DNA of 64,000 nucleotides from Cyanobium usitatum str. Tous (GCF_963920485.1 NZ_OY986431.1:806001-870000); one strand, 5' to 3'. Numbered from the stretch's first letter, positions 35,620 to 45,206 are shown. Numbers and translations: made by a program. Notes: generated by a model not told the origin, from the letters alone.

Positions 35620-36295
35620 GGGCCTCTGTGGCTTCCTGTTGCTGCCGCTCCCGTTTACGGCGTTCAGAAGCAACGGTTTCCGCCATTAGCTCCACGGCCT
35701 GGGCCATTTTCTCGAGGTTGGTGGCGTAGAGGCTCAGGTCCTTGTCGAGTCGCTCGCGCAGCAAGCCCATGGCGCCGCCCAAATCGTGGGCATAGCTGCG
35801 CAGGGCGGAGGCGTCTAAGGCGTCTGCGCCCTGGGCCTGCTCAAGCAAGCTCAGCAGGCCTACGGCCATCAACCGGGAATAGTGGAAATCGGGGCGGCGG
35901 ATGCCGGCTAGAGCTGCCGCAAGGGGTTCGGGGGCGCCCGAACCCTCCTGTTCGATCCACTGCTTCACCTGCTCGACGCTGTGGCTGCCCATGGCTGCCA
36001 TGGCGCTGTCACGCTGCTGGCGCAGCTGGTCGGCATCGAAGCCGGAAGCGGAACAAAGGGCCTGGAGCAGGGGTAGGCGCTGGGCGTCAGGGCGATAGCC
36101 CTTAGCAAAACTGTCGAACACCTGGATCAGGCCGCAGGCAAACAGGGCATCACTGCGAAAGCCGGTTTGACGGCTGAGCAGGTGCAGCTCCACCAGCAGC
36201 TCATCCACCATGCGGCGGTAGAGCGGCGCGATCACGTGGGGGAAGGCGCGGTGAAACTCCCGCTTGCTGTCGGCAACGGTGAGGGCTGCACTCAC
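35579..36295 (-). CDS. thf1: Thylakoid formation protein Thf1/Psb29
   Basis: A 238-residue helical protein. Family marks: TVADSKREFHRAFPHVIAPLYRRMVDELLVELHLLS, FACGLIQVFDSFAKGYRP, HYSRLMAVGLLSLLE and YAHDLGGAMGLLRERLDKDLSLYATNLEKM, followed by a charged coiled-coil tail. Thf1/Psb29 supports thylakoid biogenesis and stability of FtsH proteases in PSII repair; ftsH is nearby at 39351. Start is GTG 36295. It diverges from clpP. Confidence 0.94.
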   Translation of the reverse strand: MSAALTVADSKREFHRAFPHVIAPLYRRMVDELLVELHLLSRQTGFRSDALFACGLIQVFDSFAKGYRPDAQRLPLLQALCSASGFDADQLRQQRDSAMAAMGSHSVEQVKQWIEQEGSGAPEPLAAALAGIRRPDFHYSRLMAVGLLSLLEQAQGADALDASALRSYAHDLGGAMGLLRERLDKDLSLYATNLEKMAQAVELMAETVASERRKRERQQQEATEAPTEIAAEAAPSAG

Positions 36296-36371
36296 GCTGG
36301 ATTAGGCCAAGGTTGGTCGACCCTAGCCGCCCAAGCTCAGTAGGATTGGACCTACTCGAGAATTCAGCTCC

Positions 36372-36962
36372 ATGATCCCGATCGTGATTGAAGAGTCGGG
36401 CCGGGGTGAGCGCGCATTTGACATCTATTCCCGCCTACTGCGGGAGCGCATCATCTTTTTGGGCGAACCGGTCACCGCTGAGTCGGCCAACCGGGTTGTG
36501 GCCCAGCTGCTCTTCCTAGAGGCGGAAGATCCTGAGAAGGATATTTTCATGTATATCAATTCTCCGGGTGGATCGGTATACGACGGTCTGGGGATTTTTG
36601 ACACCATGCAACACATCAAGCCAGATGTGCAAACCGTTTGCGTGGGTCTGGCCGCTTCGATGGGTGCCTTTCTGCTCTGCGCTGGCACCAAGGGCAAGCG
36701 CAGCAGCCTCACCCACTCGCGGATCATGATCCACCAGCCCTTGGGCGGCGCCCGCGGACAGGCCAGCGATATCCGCATTCAGGCCAACGAAATCCTCTAC
36801 TTGAAGCAGAAGCTCAACCAGGAGCTCAGCGATCGCACGGGCCAAGCCCTGCCCCGCATCGAGGAAGACACAGACCGCGACTTTTTCATGTCACCTGCGG
36901 AGGCTGTTGAGTACGGCCTAATCGACAAGGTGATCGAAAAGCGGCCCGTGCGTCCCGTTTGA
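36372..36962 (+). CDS. clpP: ATP-dependent Clp protease proteolytic subunit
   Basis: A 196-residue serine peptidase with the catalytic triad Ser96 (GLAASMGAF), His121 (SRIMIHQP) and Asp170 (EDTDRDFF). It begins [23 protein letters not shown], as in other ClpP proteins, and forms tetradecameric barrels with ClpC/ClpX. A weak hairpin and T-tracts follow it at 36965-37047. Confidence 0.97.
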   Translation: MIPIVIEESGRGERAFDIYSRLLRERIIFLGEPVTAESANRVVAQLLFLEAEDPEKDIFMYINSPGGSVYDGLGIFDTMQHIKPDVQTVCVGLAASMGAFLLCAGTKGKRSSLTHSRIMIHQPLGGARGQASDIRIQANEILYLKQKLNQELSDRTGQALPRIEEDTDRDFFMSPAEAVEYGLIDKVIEKRPVRPV

Positions 36963-36964
36963 GG

Positions 36965-36985
36965 GACTGGCTGGTATTTCCAGTC
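36965..36985 (+). terminator. Possible clpP terminator hairpin
   Basis: GACTGG (36965-36970) and CCAGTC (36980-36985) form a 6-bp stem with a 9-nt loop just after the clpP stop. The first T-run starts only 17 bases later, so it is not a textbook intrinsic terminator. Three T-runs follow (37002-37008, 37017-37022, 37030-37035). Confidence 0.4.
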
Positions 36986-37045
36986 AAGATCTGATTAAAA
37001 GTTTTTTTAAAAGAGGTTTTTTAGAAGGGTTTTTTAGGCGTTTGT

Positions 37046-37792
37046 TTAAAATGAGTAGCGCAGACTCAGCTGCACCCCATGGGCTTGCAGGGCCGCCTGG
37101 GTTCCGCCGATCGGGATCGTTGTTCCTGCTGGCAGCGTCGGTCGCGACAAGCCAGCCTGACCACTGCTGGAGCGCACATCACCAAGGTCGCTAAAGCGAT
37201 AGGCCAGATCGAGATCTAGCCGCTTACTAAGGGGGATGCTGATGCCTGCGGTGAGTAGGTAGGCCAGACCACTGGAGCTGCCATCGGGAGTGATCGTGGC
37301 AGCATTGGCAGCGATGCCAGGGAAGCGATAGGTAACGGAGCTCAGGCTGTTGCGGGCGACACCCAGGCCGGCGCCAAGGAAAGGGCGTACCCGGCCCACT
37401 TTGGGCAGATCCACATAGGCAACCCCAAATCCGGCCACCGAGGAGGCTGAGCCAGTCACAGGCTGGTTGGCGCCGGCAAGCCCCAAGAAGTTGCTTTGGC
37501 CGCTGAAATCCAGCTCTGGCCGCCAGCTGAGCAGGGCTTCGGCCCGCAACCAGCTGTTGAAGCGATATCCCGCCGCTGCATCGATCACTGCTGCCGGCTC
37601 GAAGCTGCCTGAAGCTCCAAGGGTTTGGCCGTTGTTGCCAGTGCCGCAACCAAATAGGGCAGGGGGCTGCAGGCTGGAACAGTTGTTGTCACTGAAACCA
37701 TTGGCCTTTGGCCAATCGCTGCCAGCCCCCAGGCGCAAATAGAAGCTTGGAGCCAGCGGTGGGTTGGCGAGGTTTACATCAATATCAGCCAT
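37046..37792 (-). CDS. Outer-membrane beta-barrel protein (OmpA/opacity-like), no signal peptide
   Basis: A barrel-type protein of 248 residues: alternating hydrophobic strands (SFYLRLGAG, AAVIDAAAGYRF, VRPFLGAGLGVARN, LDLDLAYRFSDLG) and a C-terminal Phe (QLSLRYSF), the mark of outer-membrane barrels. Yet from ATG 37792 (MADIDVNLANPPLAPSF) or the earlier start at 37831 there is no export signal. ATG 37792 lies eight bases inside the upstream kinase gene. Either export uses another route, or the original 5' end was lost. Confidence 0.65.
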   Translation of the reverse strand: MADIDVNLANPPLAPSFYLRLGAGSDWPKANGFSDNNCSSLQPPALFGCGTGNNGQTLGASGSFEPAAVIDAAAGYRFNSWLRAEALLSWRPELDFSGQSNFLGLAGANQPVTGSASSVAGFGVAYVDLPKVGRVRPFLGAGLGVARNSLSSVTYRFPGIAANAATITPDGSSSGLAYLLTAGISIPLSKRLDLDLAYRFSDLGDVRSSSGQAGLSRPTLPAGTTIPIGGTQAALQAHGVQLSLRYSF

Positions 37793-38864
37793 TCCAGGCA
37801 CTCGGATCGGGCAGAGCTTGCCAGGCGTCAATTTCTAGGGCGTAGGCCGCATGACGCTGGATCGCGTCATCCATGAACAGGGCTGCCCGGATGGGAATGT
37901 CTGGGCCGGTGAAGGAATGCATGGCTATGCCGGCAGTGATGCACCGTAGAGCTGCTAATTGCAGGTCGTATCGCGCTTCTTCAAGCGAGTAATCGCAAAC
38001 TCCAAGCTTGAGCAGTTCTTGATGCCAGGCCAGCAGCAGGTCTTCATGTCGTCCCAGTCGCTGCGCCTGGGGGGTGCTGCCGCCAATTAAAAAGGCGATA
38101 TCAATAGCTGCTGAACTTCGGCTGGCCCAGGACCAATCAATTATCACCGACTCCGGATCATCCTGCGTGTGGCCGAACAGCAAATTGTCGGCGCGCAGAT
38201 CACCATGCACGAGGGTCCAAGGCCTGTCAGTGAGAGCCTGATCAATGTCAGAGCTCTGCTCTAGTACCGCGCGATATAGGCGGCAAACATCCGTGCCGAA
38301 GCGCACGCCGTAGGTAGCAAAGAAATCATCAACGATTTCGGCTTTTGGGTCTGCAAACCAAAAGCCATGGTTTGGCAACCAGCTGTGTTGGTTTAGGGAA
38401 GGATCAAGCCAAAATTCGGCGTGGATAGCTGCCATGCGTTGGATCGTGGCCAACGTTTCCTCGTAGCTGAGGCCGATGACTTGATCACCTGAACGTAAGT
38501 GGGTCAGATCCTCGATTAGCAACCAAAAAGGTTCAGATGAATTGGTTGCAAAAACTGAGGGTTTGTGATTTTCTAATCTTGGTGTGCAGTGAGTGTAAAA
38601 CCCCACCTCACGACCAAAGGCGTTATTCAGCCGGCTGAACTCATTGAAGTCCTTATTGGAGGTTTCACTTTTGAGAATTACGCTTGTTGGCCCTTGTTCC
38701 GGTGGATCACAGCTCAGCTCCAAACGCCAAGTGGTCGATTGAAATCCCCTGCCCTCTCCCAGCAGCTTCGCCTCCAGGCTTTTGACATTGGTGCCGAGAG
38801 CCTCGCCGATCCACTGCGGTTCGGGCTGCTTTACCAGCATTTCTGTGGGATCTGTGGCCGCCAT
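37785..38864 (-). CDS. APH/ecdysteroid-kinase-like phosphotransferase
   Basis: A 359-residue protein with the aminoglycoside-phosphotransferase fold: VILKSE (ATP Lys), WLLIEDL, LVHGDLRADNLLF (catalytic HGDxxxxN) and VIIDWSWASRSSAAIDIAFLI (metal-binding IDW). The mix of motifs, including AAIHAEFW, resembles the ecdysteroid 22-kinase/CHK-like branch, which phosphorylates small hydroxyl compounds. Base composition looks lower in GC than its neighbours, a hint of transfer. Substrate unknown. Confidence 0.78.
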   Translation of the reverse strand: MAATDPTEMLVKQPEPQWIGEALGTNVKSLEAKLLGEGRGFQSTTWRLELSCDPPEQGPTSVILKSETSNKDFNEFSRLNNAFGREVGFYTHCTPRLENHKPSVFATNSSEPFWLLIEDLTHLRSGDQVIGLSYEETLATIQRMAAIHAEFWLDPSLNQHSWLPNHGFWFADPKAEIVDDFFATYGVRFGTDVCRLYRAVLEQSSDIDQALTDRPWTLVHGDLRADNLLFGHTQDDPESVIIDWSWASRSSAAIDIAFLIGGSTPQAQRLGRHEDLLLAWHQELLKLGVCDYSLEEARYDLQLAALRCITAGIAMHSFTGPDIPIRAALFMDDAIQRHAAYALEIDAWQALPDPSAWNG

Positions 38865-39044
38865 ACCAAGAAGTCCAATTGAGTGCTTTGGAGTTGGACT
38901 TTAATTGGGTTAGGGCCGCTTCCCGCAAGTGCCTGCCTAAGCATCATGGCTGGCATATCGCTCATCTCGAGCAGCTTCGATCACGGGTTGGTTGACGGAT
39001 GGGACCAGCGCGGCCAAGTTTGGAGCGCACTTCACAACGGCCCT
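38865..39044. other. Intergenic region, no gene recognised
   Basis: A 180-base gap between the kinase start and the ABM-like gene. It includes a possible upstream start (ATG 38946) of that protein. No hairpin or regulatory motif seen. Confidence 0.3.
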
Positions 39045-39350
39045 ATGCACGCCACCCTGCGCGAATACGAGGGAATTAAAGATCCAGCTGAGGCCACCCA
39101 GCCCTTGCTTGATGGGCTGCTAGCTGAAATGCAAGCGCTGCCAGGTTTTATTGCTTATTACTTCGTGGATGTGGGTGAGGCTGGTGACCGGATGATCTCG
39201 CTCAGCGTGTTTGAGAGTAGTGAGGCAGCTGAGGAGTCGAATCGCGTGGCAGCAGGCTGGGTGGCTCGCTGGCTTGCGGAACACCCACAAACGGCACCCA
39301 CGGCGAGTCGCGTGGATGCCGGTCCTGTGATGGCTAGTGCCACTGCTTGA
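39045..39350 (+). CDS. Antibiotic biosynthesis monooxygenase-like (ABM) domain protein
   Basis: A 101-residue protein with the dimeric ferredoxin-like ABM pattern: MHATLREYEGIKDP, LPGFIAYYFVDVG, DRMISLSVFESSEAAEESNRVAAGWV. Such small proteins bind or oxidise aromatic compounds or haem, or have no catalysis. ATG 39045 opens directly on the domain; an earlier ATG (38946) would add 33 untypical residues. It converges with ftsH, whose stop follows at once. Confidence 0.65.
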   Translation: MHATLREYEGIKDPAEATQPLLDGLLAEMQALPGFIAYYFVDVGEAGDRMISLSVFESSEAAEESNRVAAGWVARWLAEHPQTAPTASRVDAGPVMASATA

Positions 39351-41267
39351 TCAGCCGGCCAGCAGGGGCGAGAAGCGCTCCTTCTCAGGAATCTCCGTGA
39401 ATTCGGCCACGATGGCGCGGAACTCTTCGCCATCGAGGCTCTCTTTCTCGATAAGTAGCTCCACCACCTGATCCATGCAGGCGCGGTGCTCTGCCACCAA
39501 CTTGACCGTGTCTGCGTAGCAGCTGTGCACCATCTGGCGCACGGCGTCATCGATCTTGCTGGCAAGGCGATCGGAGCCATCGCTGCGGGTCATCAGGTCG
39601 CGGCCCAGGAAAACCTCCTGGTTGCCAGCCTCAAAGGAGACCTGGCCTAGATCGCTCATGCCAAACCGGGTGACCATTTGGCGGGCAATCGAAGCGACCT
39701 GCTGGATGTCACCACCGGCACCGGTTGTGACTTCTGAATGGCCGAAGACCACATCCTCGGCTGCCCGGCCGCCCAGGGCTCCCATGATGCGAGCACGCAG
39801 CTGGGCCCGGCTCACCAACATCTGCTCTTCGTCTGGAGAGAACCAAGTAAGGCCTTGGGCCTGACCCCGCGGGATCAGGGTGACCTTTTGCACAGGGTCA
39901 TGGGCCTGCACCAGGGTGCCCACCAGGGCATGGCCCACTTCGTGATAAGCGATAAGCCGCTTGCTGCGGCCATCGGTGAGGGGCTTGCCCTCCATGCCGG
40001 CAATGATCCGGTCGACGGCATCATCAATTTCGGCAAGTGAGGTTGCCTCCTTGCGGCGCCGGGCCGTGAGGATTGCCGCTTCGTTGAGCAGGTTGGCGAG
40101 ATCGGCGCCGGAGAAGCCTGGGGTACGGCGAGCAATTACTTCGAGGCTCACATCGTCGGCCAGCTTTTTATCGCGGCTGTGCACCTTGAGCACAGACAGC
40201 CTTCCTTTGATGTCTGGCACATCAACTTGAACCTGGCGATCGAAACGACCCGGGCGCAGCAGGGCTGAATCGAGCACGTCGGCTCGGTTTGTTGCGGCAA
40301 TGATGATGATGCCGCTATTGCCTTCAAAGCCGTCCATCTCGGTGAGCAGCTGGTTGAGGGTTTGCTCCCTCTCGTCGTTACCGCCGCCGACACCGGCACC
40401 ACGCTGACGTCCAACCGCATCGATCTCGTCGATGAAGATCAAACAAGGGCTATTCTCTTTAGCCCGCTTGAACAGGTCGCGAACCCGGCTGGCACCCACG
40501 CCAACAAACATTTCAACGAATTCAGATCCTGAAAGCGAGAAGAAGGGAACTCCAGCTTCACCAGCAATTGCCTTGGCAAGCAGGGTTTTGCCGGTACCGG
40601 GAGGTCCAACAAGCAGCACCCCTTTGGGGATCTTGGCGCCAACTGAAGTGAAGCGCTCGGGAGTTTTTAGGAAGGTGACAACTTCCTGGAGGTCCTGCTT
40701 GGCCTCCTCAACACCAGCCACGTCGTCAAATTTGACGCCAGTTTCAGCTTCCATAGCAAAGCGGGCTTTGGTTTTGCCGAATTGCATCGCCTGACCGGGA
40801 CCTCCGGGCATGCCGCTGCCACGGCGTGACAGGAAGATCAGCGAGCCAATCAGCAGCAGTGGGAAGAGCAGATTGCCGAGCAAGCCAAGCGCTGGTGGAG
40901 CGGTTTTGGGTGGATGAATATCGAAGCTGATGCCCTGCTCCTTGAGCTTGTTGACCAGCTCTGGAGCAACACCGGGCAGGTCTACGCGTAGACGCTGGAC
41001 CCGATTGTCGAGGTCTGGATCCACGGCCTCAATAACTGCACTGCGGCCGCCGTCGAAGATGTCGACCGCCGTTACTCGGCCCGCATCGACGTAATCGAGG
41101 AAGCGGCCGTAGCTCATGCGGGCTACTGCTGCATTGCGGGGAGCAACCGTGGCGCCTTCTGGTTTGAAACGGGCCGTGCCGCCATTACCAAGCAGCTGCC
41201 ATCCGAGGAATGCGACCACTGCGAGGGGCAGCAGCCAGAGGGCAATCAGACGCCAGCGCTGGTTCAT
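39351..41267 (-). CDS. ftsH: ATP-dependent zinc metalloprotease FtsH
   Basis: A 638-residue membrane protease. Two N-terminal helices (about residues 6-25 and 128-146) flank a lumenal domain; then the AAA ATPase with Walker A GPPGTGKT (221-228), Walker [13 protein letters not shown] region RPGRFDRQ, and the zinc site HEVGH (442-446). Degrades damaged membrane proteins, in cyanobacteria notably PSII D1. ATG 41267 gives the standard N-terminus; the frame to 41483 is not needed. Confidence 0.97.
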   Translation of the reverse strand: MNQRWRLIALWLLPLAVVAFLGWQLLGNGGTARFKPEGATVAPRNAAVARMSYGRFLDYVDAGRVTAVDIFDGGRSAVIEAVDPDLDNRVQRLRVDLPGVAPELVNKLKEQGISFDIHPPKTAPPALGLLGNLLFPLLLIGSLIFLSRRGSGMPGGPGQAMQFGKTKARFAMEAETGVKFDDVAGVEEAKQDLQEVVTFLKTPERFTSVGAKIPKGVLLVGPPGTGKTLLAKAIAGEAGVPFFSLSGSEFVEMFVGVGASRVRDLFKRAKENSPCLIFIDEIDAVGRQRGAGVGGGNDEREQTLNQLLTEMDGFEGNSGIIIIAATNRADVLDSALLRPGRFDRQVQVDVPDIKGRLSVLKVHSRDKKLADDVSLEVIARRTPGFSGADLANLLNEAAILTARRRKEATSLAEIDDAVDRIIAGMEGKPLTDGRSKRLIAYHEVGHALVGTLVQAHDPVQKVTLIPRGQAQGLTWFSPDEEQMLVSRAQLRARIMGALGGRAAEDVVFGHSEVTTGAGGDIQQVASIARQMVTRFGMSDLGQVSFEAGNQEVFLGRDLMTRSDGSDRLASKIDDAVRQMVHSCYADTVKLVAEHRACMDQVVELLIEKESLDGEEFRAIVAEFTEIPEKERFSPLLAG

Positions 41268-41325
41268 AGCTGAGACACTTTGTTGACAAGTGTAACGGCG
41301 CCGGGGCCCCTTCCTGAGCCCAGCT

Positions 41326-41640
41326 TCAGCTGGCCGTTGCCCAAGGCAGCTCGCCATCCAGCAGACCGGGGGCGTAGCTGCGGGAACTGGCCAGCGCTTC
41401 GAGCTGGGCTGGTTGGGCTGGTTGGGTCGGGGCCTCGTTGAGCAGATCGCCGGCGTTAAAGGTCTCCACCAATTCGGGCCCACCGAGGCCGTGGGTCCAG
41501 ATCTTCACGACGCTGCTCGGTGGGCACTGGAAGCTGAGCAGCTCGAAGGGAAACACCACCCGTTCGAGGAAGAACTGCTCGGCTCCTATGCAGCGCAGGA
41601 TCACCATCCGATCGCTGGTATTACGGTAACTGCACGCCAT
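41326..41640 (-). CDS. DUF1830 domain-containing protein
   Basis: A 104-residue cyanobacterial protein. The DUF1830 core is [37 protein letters not shown], followed by [12 protein letters not shown]. Function unknown. ATG 41640 starts right at the domain; a TTG at 41649 adds three residues. The C-terminal third ([11 protein letters not shown]...) is low complexity. Confidence 0.82.
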   Translation of the reverse strand: MACSYRNTSDRMVILRCIGAEQFFLERVVFPFELLSFQCPPSSVVKIWTHGLGGPELVETFNAGDLLNEAPTQPAQPAQLEALASSRSYAPGLLDGELPWATAS

Positions 41641-41781
41641 GTGGGCCAAGACTAAATCCCGAGTTGTCCACCCATAAAGCCATTGGCTTGAGTGTGGGTT
41701 TAGTGACGAACGCCACTGTTTTTGGTTTTTAATGATTTTTTCTGGTTTTGCCCCGTCGCGCTGCCGGCTCTCCAGAGCGTT

Positions 41782-43011
41782 TCAAAGGCTGCGCAAGGCA
41801 ACGATTGGATCAAGGCGCGCAGCCCGGCGGGCGGGCACCACGCCGAAGAAAAGGCCAATCGAACCGGATAGCCCCACCGTGACCAGCACCGTGGCCGCAC
41901 CAATCGATGCCGGAAGGGGGGTCAGAGCGCCGACCACAGCCACCGTGCCAATGCCCACCGCGCTGCCGATGACACCGCCGAGGCTGGCGAGCACCAGCGA
42001 CTCCACCAGAAATTGCAGCAATACATCGCCACTGCGGGCCCCAAGAGCTTTGCGCAGGCCGATCTCCTCGGTGCGCTCACTCACCGACACCAACATGATG
42101 TTCATGATGCCGATGCCGCCGACCAGCAGCGAGACGGCACCAATGGCAGCAAGCATCAAGGTGAGGCCACCGGTGATCGTGCTCACAATCGTGAGGGCAT
42201 CCTTCTGGGAGCGCACGGCAAAATCGTCTTCCCGCAGGATCCGGTGCCGCTGGCGCAGCAGGTTGGTGATTTGAAAGCTCGCAGCCCCTGTGCTCTGCTC
42301 GTCGCGGGCTTCGACGCTGATGAAATTAAGGCTGACCCCGTAGGTGGGGTCGCGTCCCGATAGCTTGCTCACCATGGTGCTGAGAGGCACGTAGGCGTTC
42401 TCGTCTTGGTTTTGACCAAACACGGCTCCCTTGGGTTCAAGAACGCCGATCACTTCGAATAGTTGGTTGCGAATACGCAGCTGGCGCCCCACTGGCGCCT
42501 TGCCTGGAAACATCTTTGTGCCCAGGTCGGGCCCCACCACGGCGACATTGCGAGCGCCGTTGAGATCGCTGGCTGTGAAGAAGCGACCCTGGGCAATTTC
42601 AAATTGACGAACCGGCAGAAACTCCGGTGTAACCCCGGAAATTGACGTGCTGCTGCTCAGGCCGCCCGCCTGAACCACCTCGCTCAGGGTGATCTGGGGG
42701 GCTACCCGCTTGACGCTGGGTACCTGCTCGCCGATGGCAAGCGCATCTTCGAGCACGAGGTTTTTGGGGAAGTCGATGCCCTGGCGCCGGGTGTCGTTGT
42801 TGCCAGGCACTACAAACAGCACGTTGGCGCCGAGATTGCTCAGCTGGCCTTCGGCCAAGTTCTGGGCGCCTCGCCCCACCCCCACCAAGGTGATCACGGA
42901 GGCATTGCCGATGACGATGCCAAGCATGGTCAGCAAACTGCGCAGCCGATTGGAGCGCAGGGTGCTTAGGGCCATGCCCACGGTTTCCCCCATGGGGAGC
43001 TTGGTTGGCAT
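41782..43011 (-). CDS. MacB-like ABC transporter permease (FtsX domain)
   Basis: A 409-residue permease. N-terminal helix RSLLTMLGIVIGNASVITLVGVG, then a large periplasmic MacB domain (about 45-270) and three C-terminal helices in the FtsX arrangement (LMLAAIGAVSLLVGGIGIMNIMLVSVSERTEEIGLRKALGA). Such permeases work with a separate ATPase in efflux or mechanotransmission. No ATPase or adaptor gene is next to it, so the partners are elsewhere. It ends near pyk but is separated by 23 bases. Confidence 0.92.
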   Translation of the reverse strand: MPTKLPMGETVGMALSTLRSNRLRSLLTMLGIVIGNASVITLVGVGRGAQNLAEGQLSNLGANVLFVVPGNNDTRRQGIDFPKNLVLEDALAIGEQVPSVKRVAPQITLSEVVQAGGLSSSTSISGVTPEFLPVRQFEIAQGRFFTASDLNGARNVAVVGPDLGTKMFPGKAPVGRQLRIRNQLFEVIGVLEPKGAVFGQNQDENAYVPLSTMVSKLSGRDPTYGVSLNFISVEARDEQSTGAASFQITNLLRQRHRILREDDFAVRSQKDALTIVSTITGGLTLMLAAIGAVSLLVGGIGIMNIMLVSVSERTEEIGLRKALGARSGDVLLQFLVESLVLASLGGVIGSAVGIGTVAVVGALTPLPASIGAATVLVTVGLSGSIGLFFGVVPARRAARLDPIVALRSL

Positions 43012-43034
43012 GGCTGCGGTGCCGGCGGCTGGCC

Positions 43035-44819
43035 TTAAACGATGGCGGATCTGTCGTTGGCGTCGTGGCTGCGGGCGCCGCGATGCACCTCGCCGCGCTG
43101 CAGGTCCATGGTCACGATCTCCCCCTGCCGCAGGTTGGCGATCGCGTTAGAGACACCAACAATCGTTGGTAAGCCAGTGCGCTGCGCGATCAAGGCTGCA
43201 TGGCTGTCGAGACCGCCGGCTTCTGTAATTACCCCTTTTGCCTTGCGAATCGCCTCGACGTAATCGGCGCCAGTTTCGTGCATCACCAGGATTTCCCCCG
43301 ATTGGATTGCCGCCGCCGCCTCTGGACTGTCGACCAGACGCACCCGACCGCTCACCGATCCAGTGCCTACGCCGGTGCCCTTAGAGAGCACGGCAGAGAC
43401 GATGCCCACCTTGATGAAGTCGGTGGAGCCACTGATGCCCGAAAGGGTGCCGGCGGTTTGAACGACTAGGTCGCCATCGCGTAGAAAGCCCAGCTCGCGA
43501 GCCTTGCCCATGGCCAGGCTGAAGGTGCTGGTGGAGGAGGCCTGCTCTTCCACTACCAGTGGGTTGACGCCCCAGCAAAGCTGCAGCTGCCGGGCCACAC
43601 TCACCTCACTGGTTATCGCCAGAATTGGGGTGCTGGGGCGGAACTTGCTGACGTTGCGAGCCGTAGAGCCCCCCTTGGTGAGCGGCAAAATTGCGGCCGC
43701 ATTCAGCTGGCGCGCAATGCTGCTCACCGCCTGGCAGATGGCATTGGGGATGGTGGTTGCCATGTGGCTATCGAGCACCCGCTGGGGGTAATCCCGCTCG
43801 ATGCGCCGGGCGATTATGGCCATGGTGGCCACCGCTTCTACGGGGAAATCGCCCACAGCGCTCTCATTGGAGAGCATCACGGCATCGGTGCCGTCAAGGA
43901 TGGCGTTGGCTACGTCGCTCACCTCGGCCCGGGTGGGCCTGGGGCAGCTCACCATCGAATCGAGCATCTGGGTGGCAGTGATCACCGGGATGCCGAGACT
44001 GTTGGCCTTGCGAATTAGCTCCTTCTGCAACAGGGGAACTTCTTCGGCGGGCATCTCGACGCCCAGGTCGCCCCGAGCCACCATCACCCCGTCGCAGAGG
44101 GGCAGGATGTCATCGATCTGATCGATGGCCTCAAACTTTTCGATCTTGGCCACCACGGGGGTGTTGTGGCCGTGGCTGCGGATCAGCTCGCGGATCTCGC
44201 GCATGTCCGAGGGGTTGCGCACAAAGCTGAGGGCGACCCAATCAACCCCCTGCTTCAGCCCAAAGGCCAGATCAATGCGGTCTTTCTCGGTGAGGGCACG
44301 GATAGAGAGCTGCACATCAGGGAAATTGACCCCCTTGTTGTTAGAGAGCACTCCACCAACGGTGACGCTGCAGAACAGGGTCTGCTCGGGCTTGTCGACG
44401 CTGTCGACCACCATCTCCACCCGGCCGTCATCCAGCAGGATGCGACTGCCTGGCACCACCTCATCGGCCAAGCCTGCGTAGGTGACGGTGGCAATCTTCT
44501 TATTGCAGGCCACATCCCTGGATGTGAGGGTGAACGGATCGCCCTTGGCCAGGGTGATCGGCCCATCGGCAAAACGGCCCAAACGAATTTTGGGACCCTG
44601 CAGGTCTTGAAGGATGCCGAGCTCAATGCCCAGCTCCGTTGACACCTGGCGAATCGTGGCGATGCGAGCCGCATGCTCACTGTGGTCGCCGTGAGAAAAA
44701 TTGAGCCGGAAAGTAGTGGCGCCGGCGGCCACCAACTCCCGCAGCCGTTCGGCGGATTCCGTGGCAGGCCCGATCGTGGCCACGATCTTGGTGCGACGCA
44801 TGAGATCGGGCTGGGGCAT
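43035..44819 (-). CDS. pyk: Pyruvate kinase
   Basis: A 594-residue enzyme making pyruvate and ATP from PEP and ADP. Motifs: RRTKIVATIGPATES, RLNFSHGDHSEH, ILQDLQGPKIRLG, KIEKFEAIDQID, MVARGDLGVEMP and ATQMLDSM. After the usual C-terminal domain there is an extra PEP-utiliser mobile-domain tail (TEAGGLDSHAALIAQRTGLPTIVGV), the long form common in cyanobacteria. Start is ATG 44819. Confidence 0.96.
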   Translation of the reverse strand: MPQPDLMRRTKIVATIGPATESAERLRELVAAGATTFRLNFSHGDHSEHAARIATIRQVSTELGIELGILQDLQGPKIRLGRFADGPITLAKGDPFTLTSRDVACNKKIATVTYAGLADEVVPGSRILLDDGRVEMVVDSVDKPEQTLFCSVTVGGVLSNNKGVNFPDVQLSIRALTEKDRIDLAFGLKQGVDWVALSFVRNPSDMREIRELIRSHGHNTPVVAKIEKFEAIDQIDDILPLCDGVMVARGDLGVEMPAEEVPLLQKELIRKANSLGIPVITATQMLDSMVSCPRPTRAEVSDVANAILDGTDAVMLSNESAVGDFPVEAVATMAIIARRIERDYPQRVLDSHMATTIPNAICQAVSSIARQLNAAAILPLTKGGSTARNVSKFRPSTPILAITSEVSVARQLQLCWGVNPLVVEEQASSTSTFSLAMGKARELGFLRDGDLVVQTAGTLSGISGSTDFIKVGIVSAVLSKGTGVGTGSVSGRVRLVDSPEAAAAIQSGEILVMHETGADYVEAIRKAKGVITEAGGLDSHAALIAQRTGLPTIVGVSNAIANLRQGEIVTMDLQRGEVHRGARSHDANDRSAIV

Positions 44820-44876
44820 TTAAACGCCAACAGACGACTGGAAACTACCATCCAGGCCTGCAATGGGCAGCCTTAG

Positions 44877-45206
44877 GTGGATTTTCAGTTGTACCAAGAG
44901 CGTTGCCGCGCCACGGCCCTCTACCCCGATGCCGGCGCCAACCCCATCTATCCCACCCTGGGGCTGTGCGGTGAGGCTGGCGAGGTGGCCGACAAGGTCA
45001 AAAAGGTGCTGCGCGACCATCAGGGCAACTTCTCGCCTGAAGTGATTGCAGACCTGAAGCTCGAGCTTGGTGATGTGCTCTGGTACGTGGCCCAGCTTGC
45101 GACCGAACTTGGCCTGGAGCTAGAGCAAATTGCCCAGACCAACATCGACAAACTGGCCAGCCGCGCCGCCCGTAACGTGATTGGAGGCAGTGGTGACAGG
45201 CGGTGA
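44877..45206 (+). CDS. MazG-like nucleotide pyrophosphohydrolase
   Basis: A 109-residue all-helical phosphohydrolase. Metal-binding pattern: GLCGEAGEVADKVKK (ExxE) and LKLELGDVLWYVAQLA (ExxxD). It probably removes pyrophosphate from non-canonical nucleoside triphosphates. GTG 44877 is the start. It overlaps the next gene by four bases. Confidence 0.85.
   Translation: MDFQLYQERCRATALYPDAGANPIYPTLGLCGEAGEVADKVKKVLRDHQGNFSPEVIADLKLELGDVLWYVAQLATELGLELEQIAQTNIDKLASRAARNVIGGSGDRR

Noticed and set aside
41268-41483. Longer FtsH start
   Set aside because: The added stretch is Pro/Gln-rich and overlaps the DUF1830 gene; the ATG at 41267 gives a standard membrane N-terminus.
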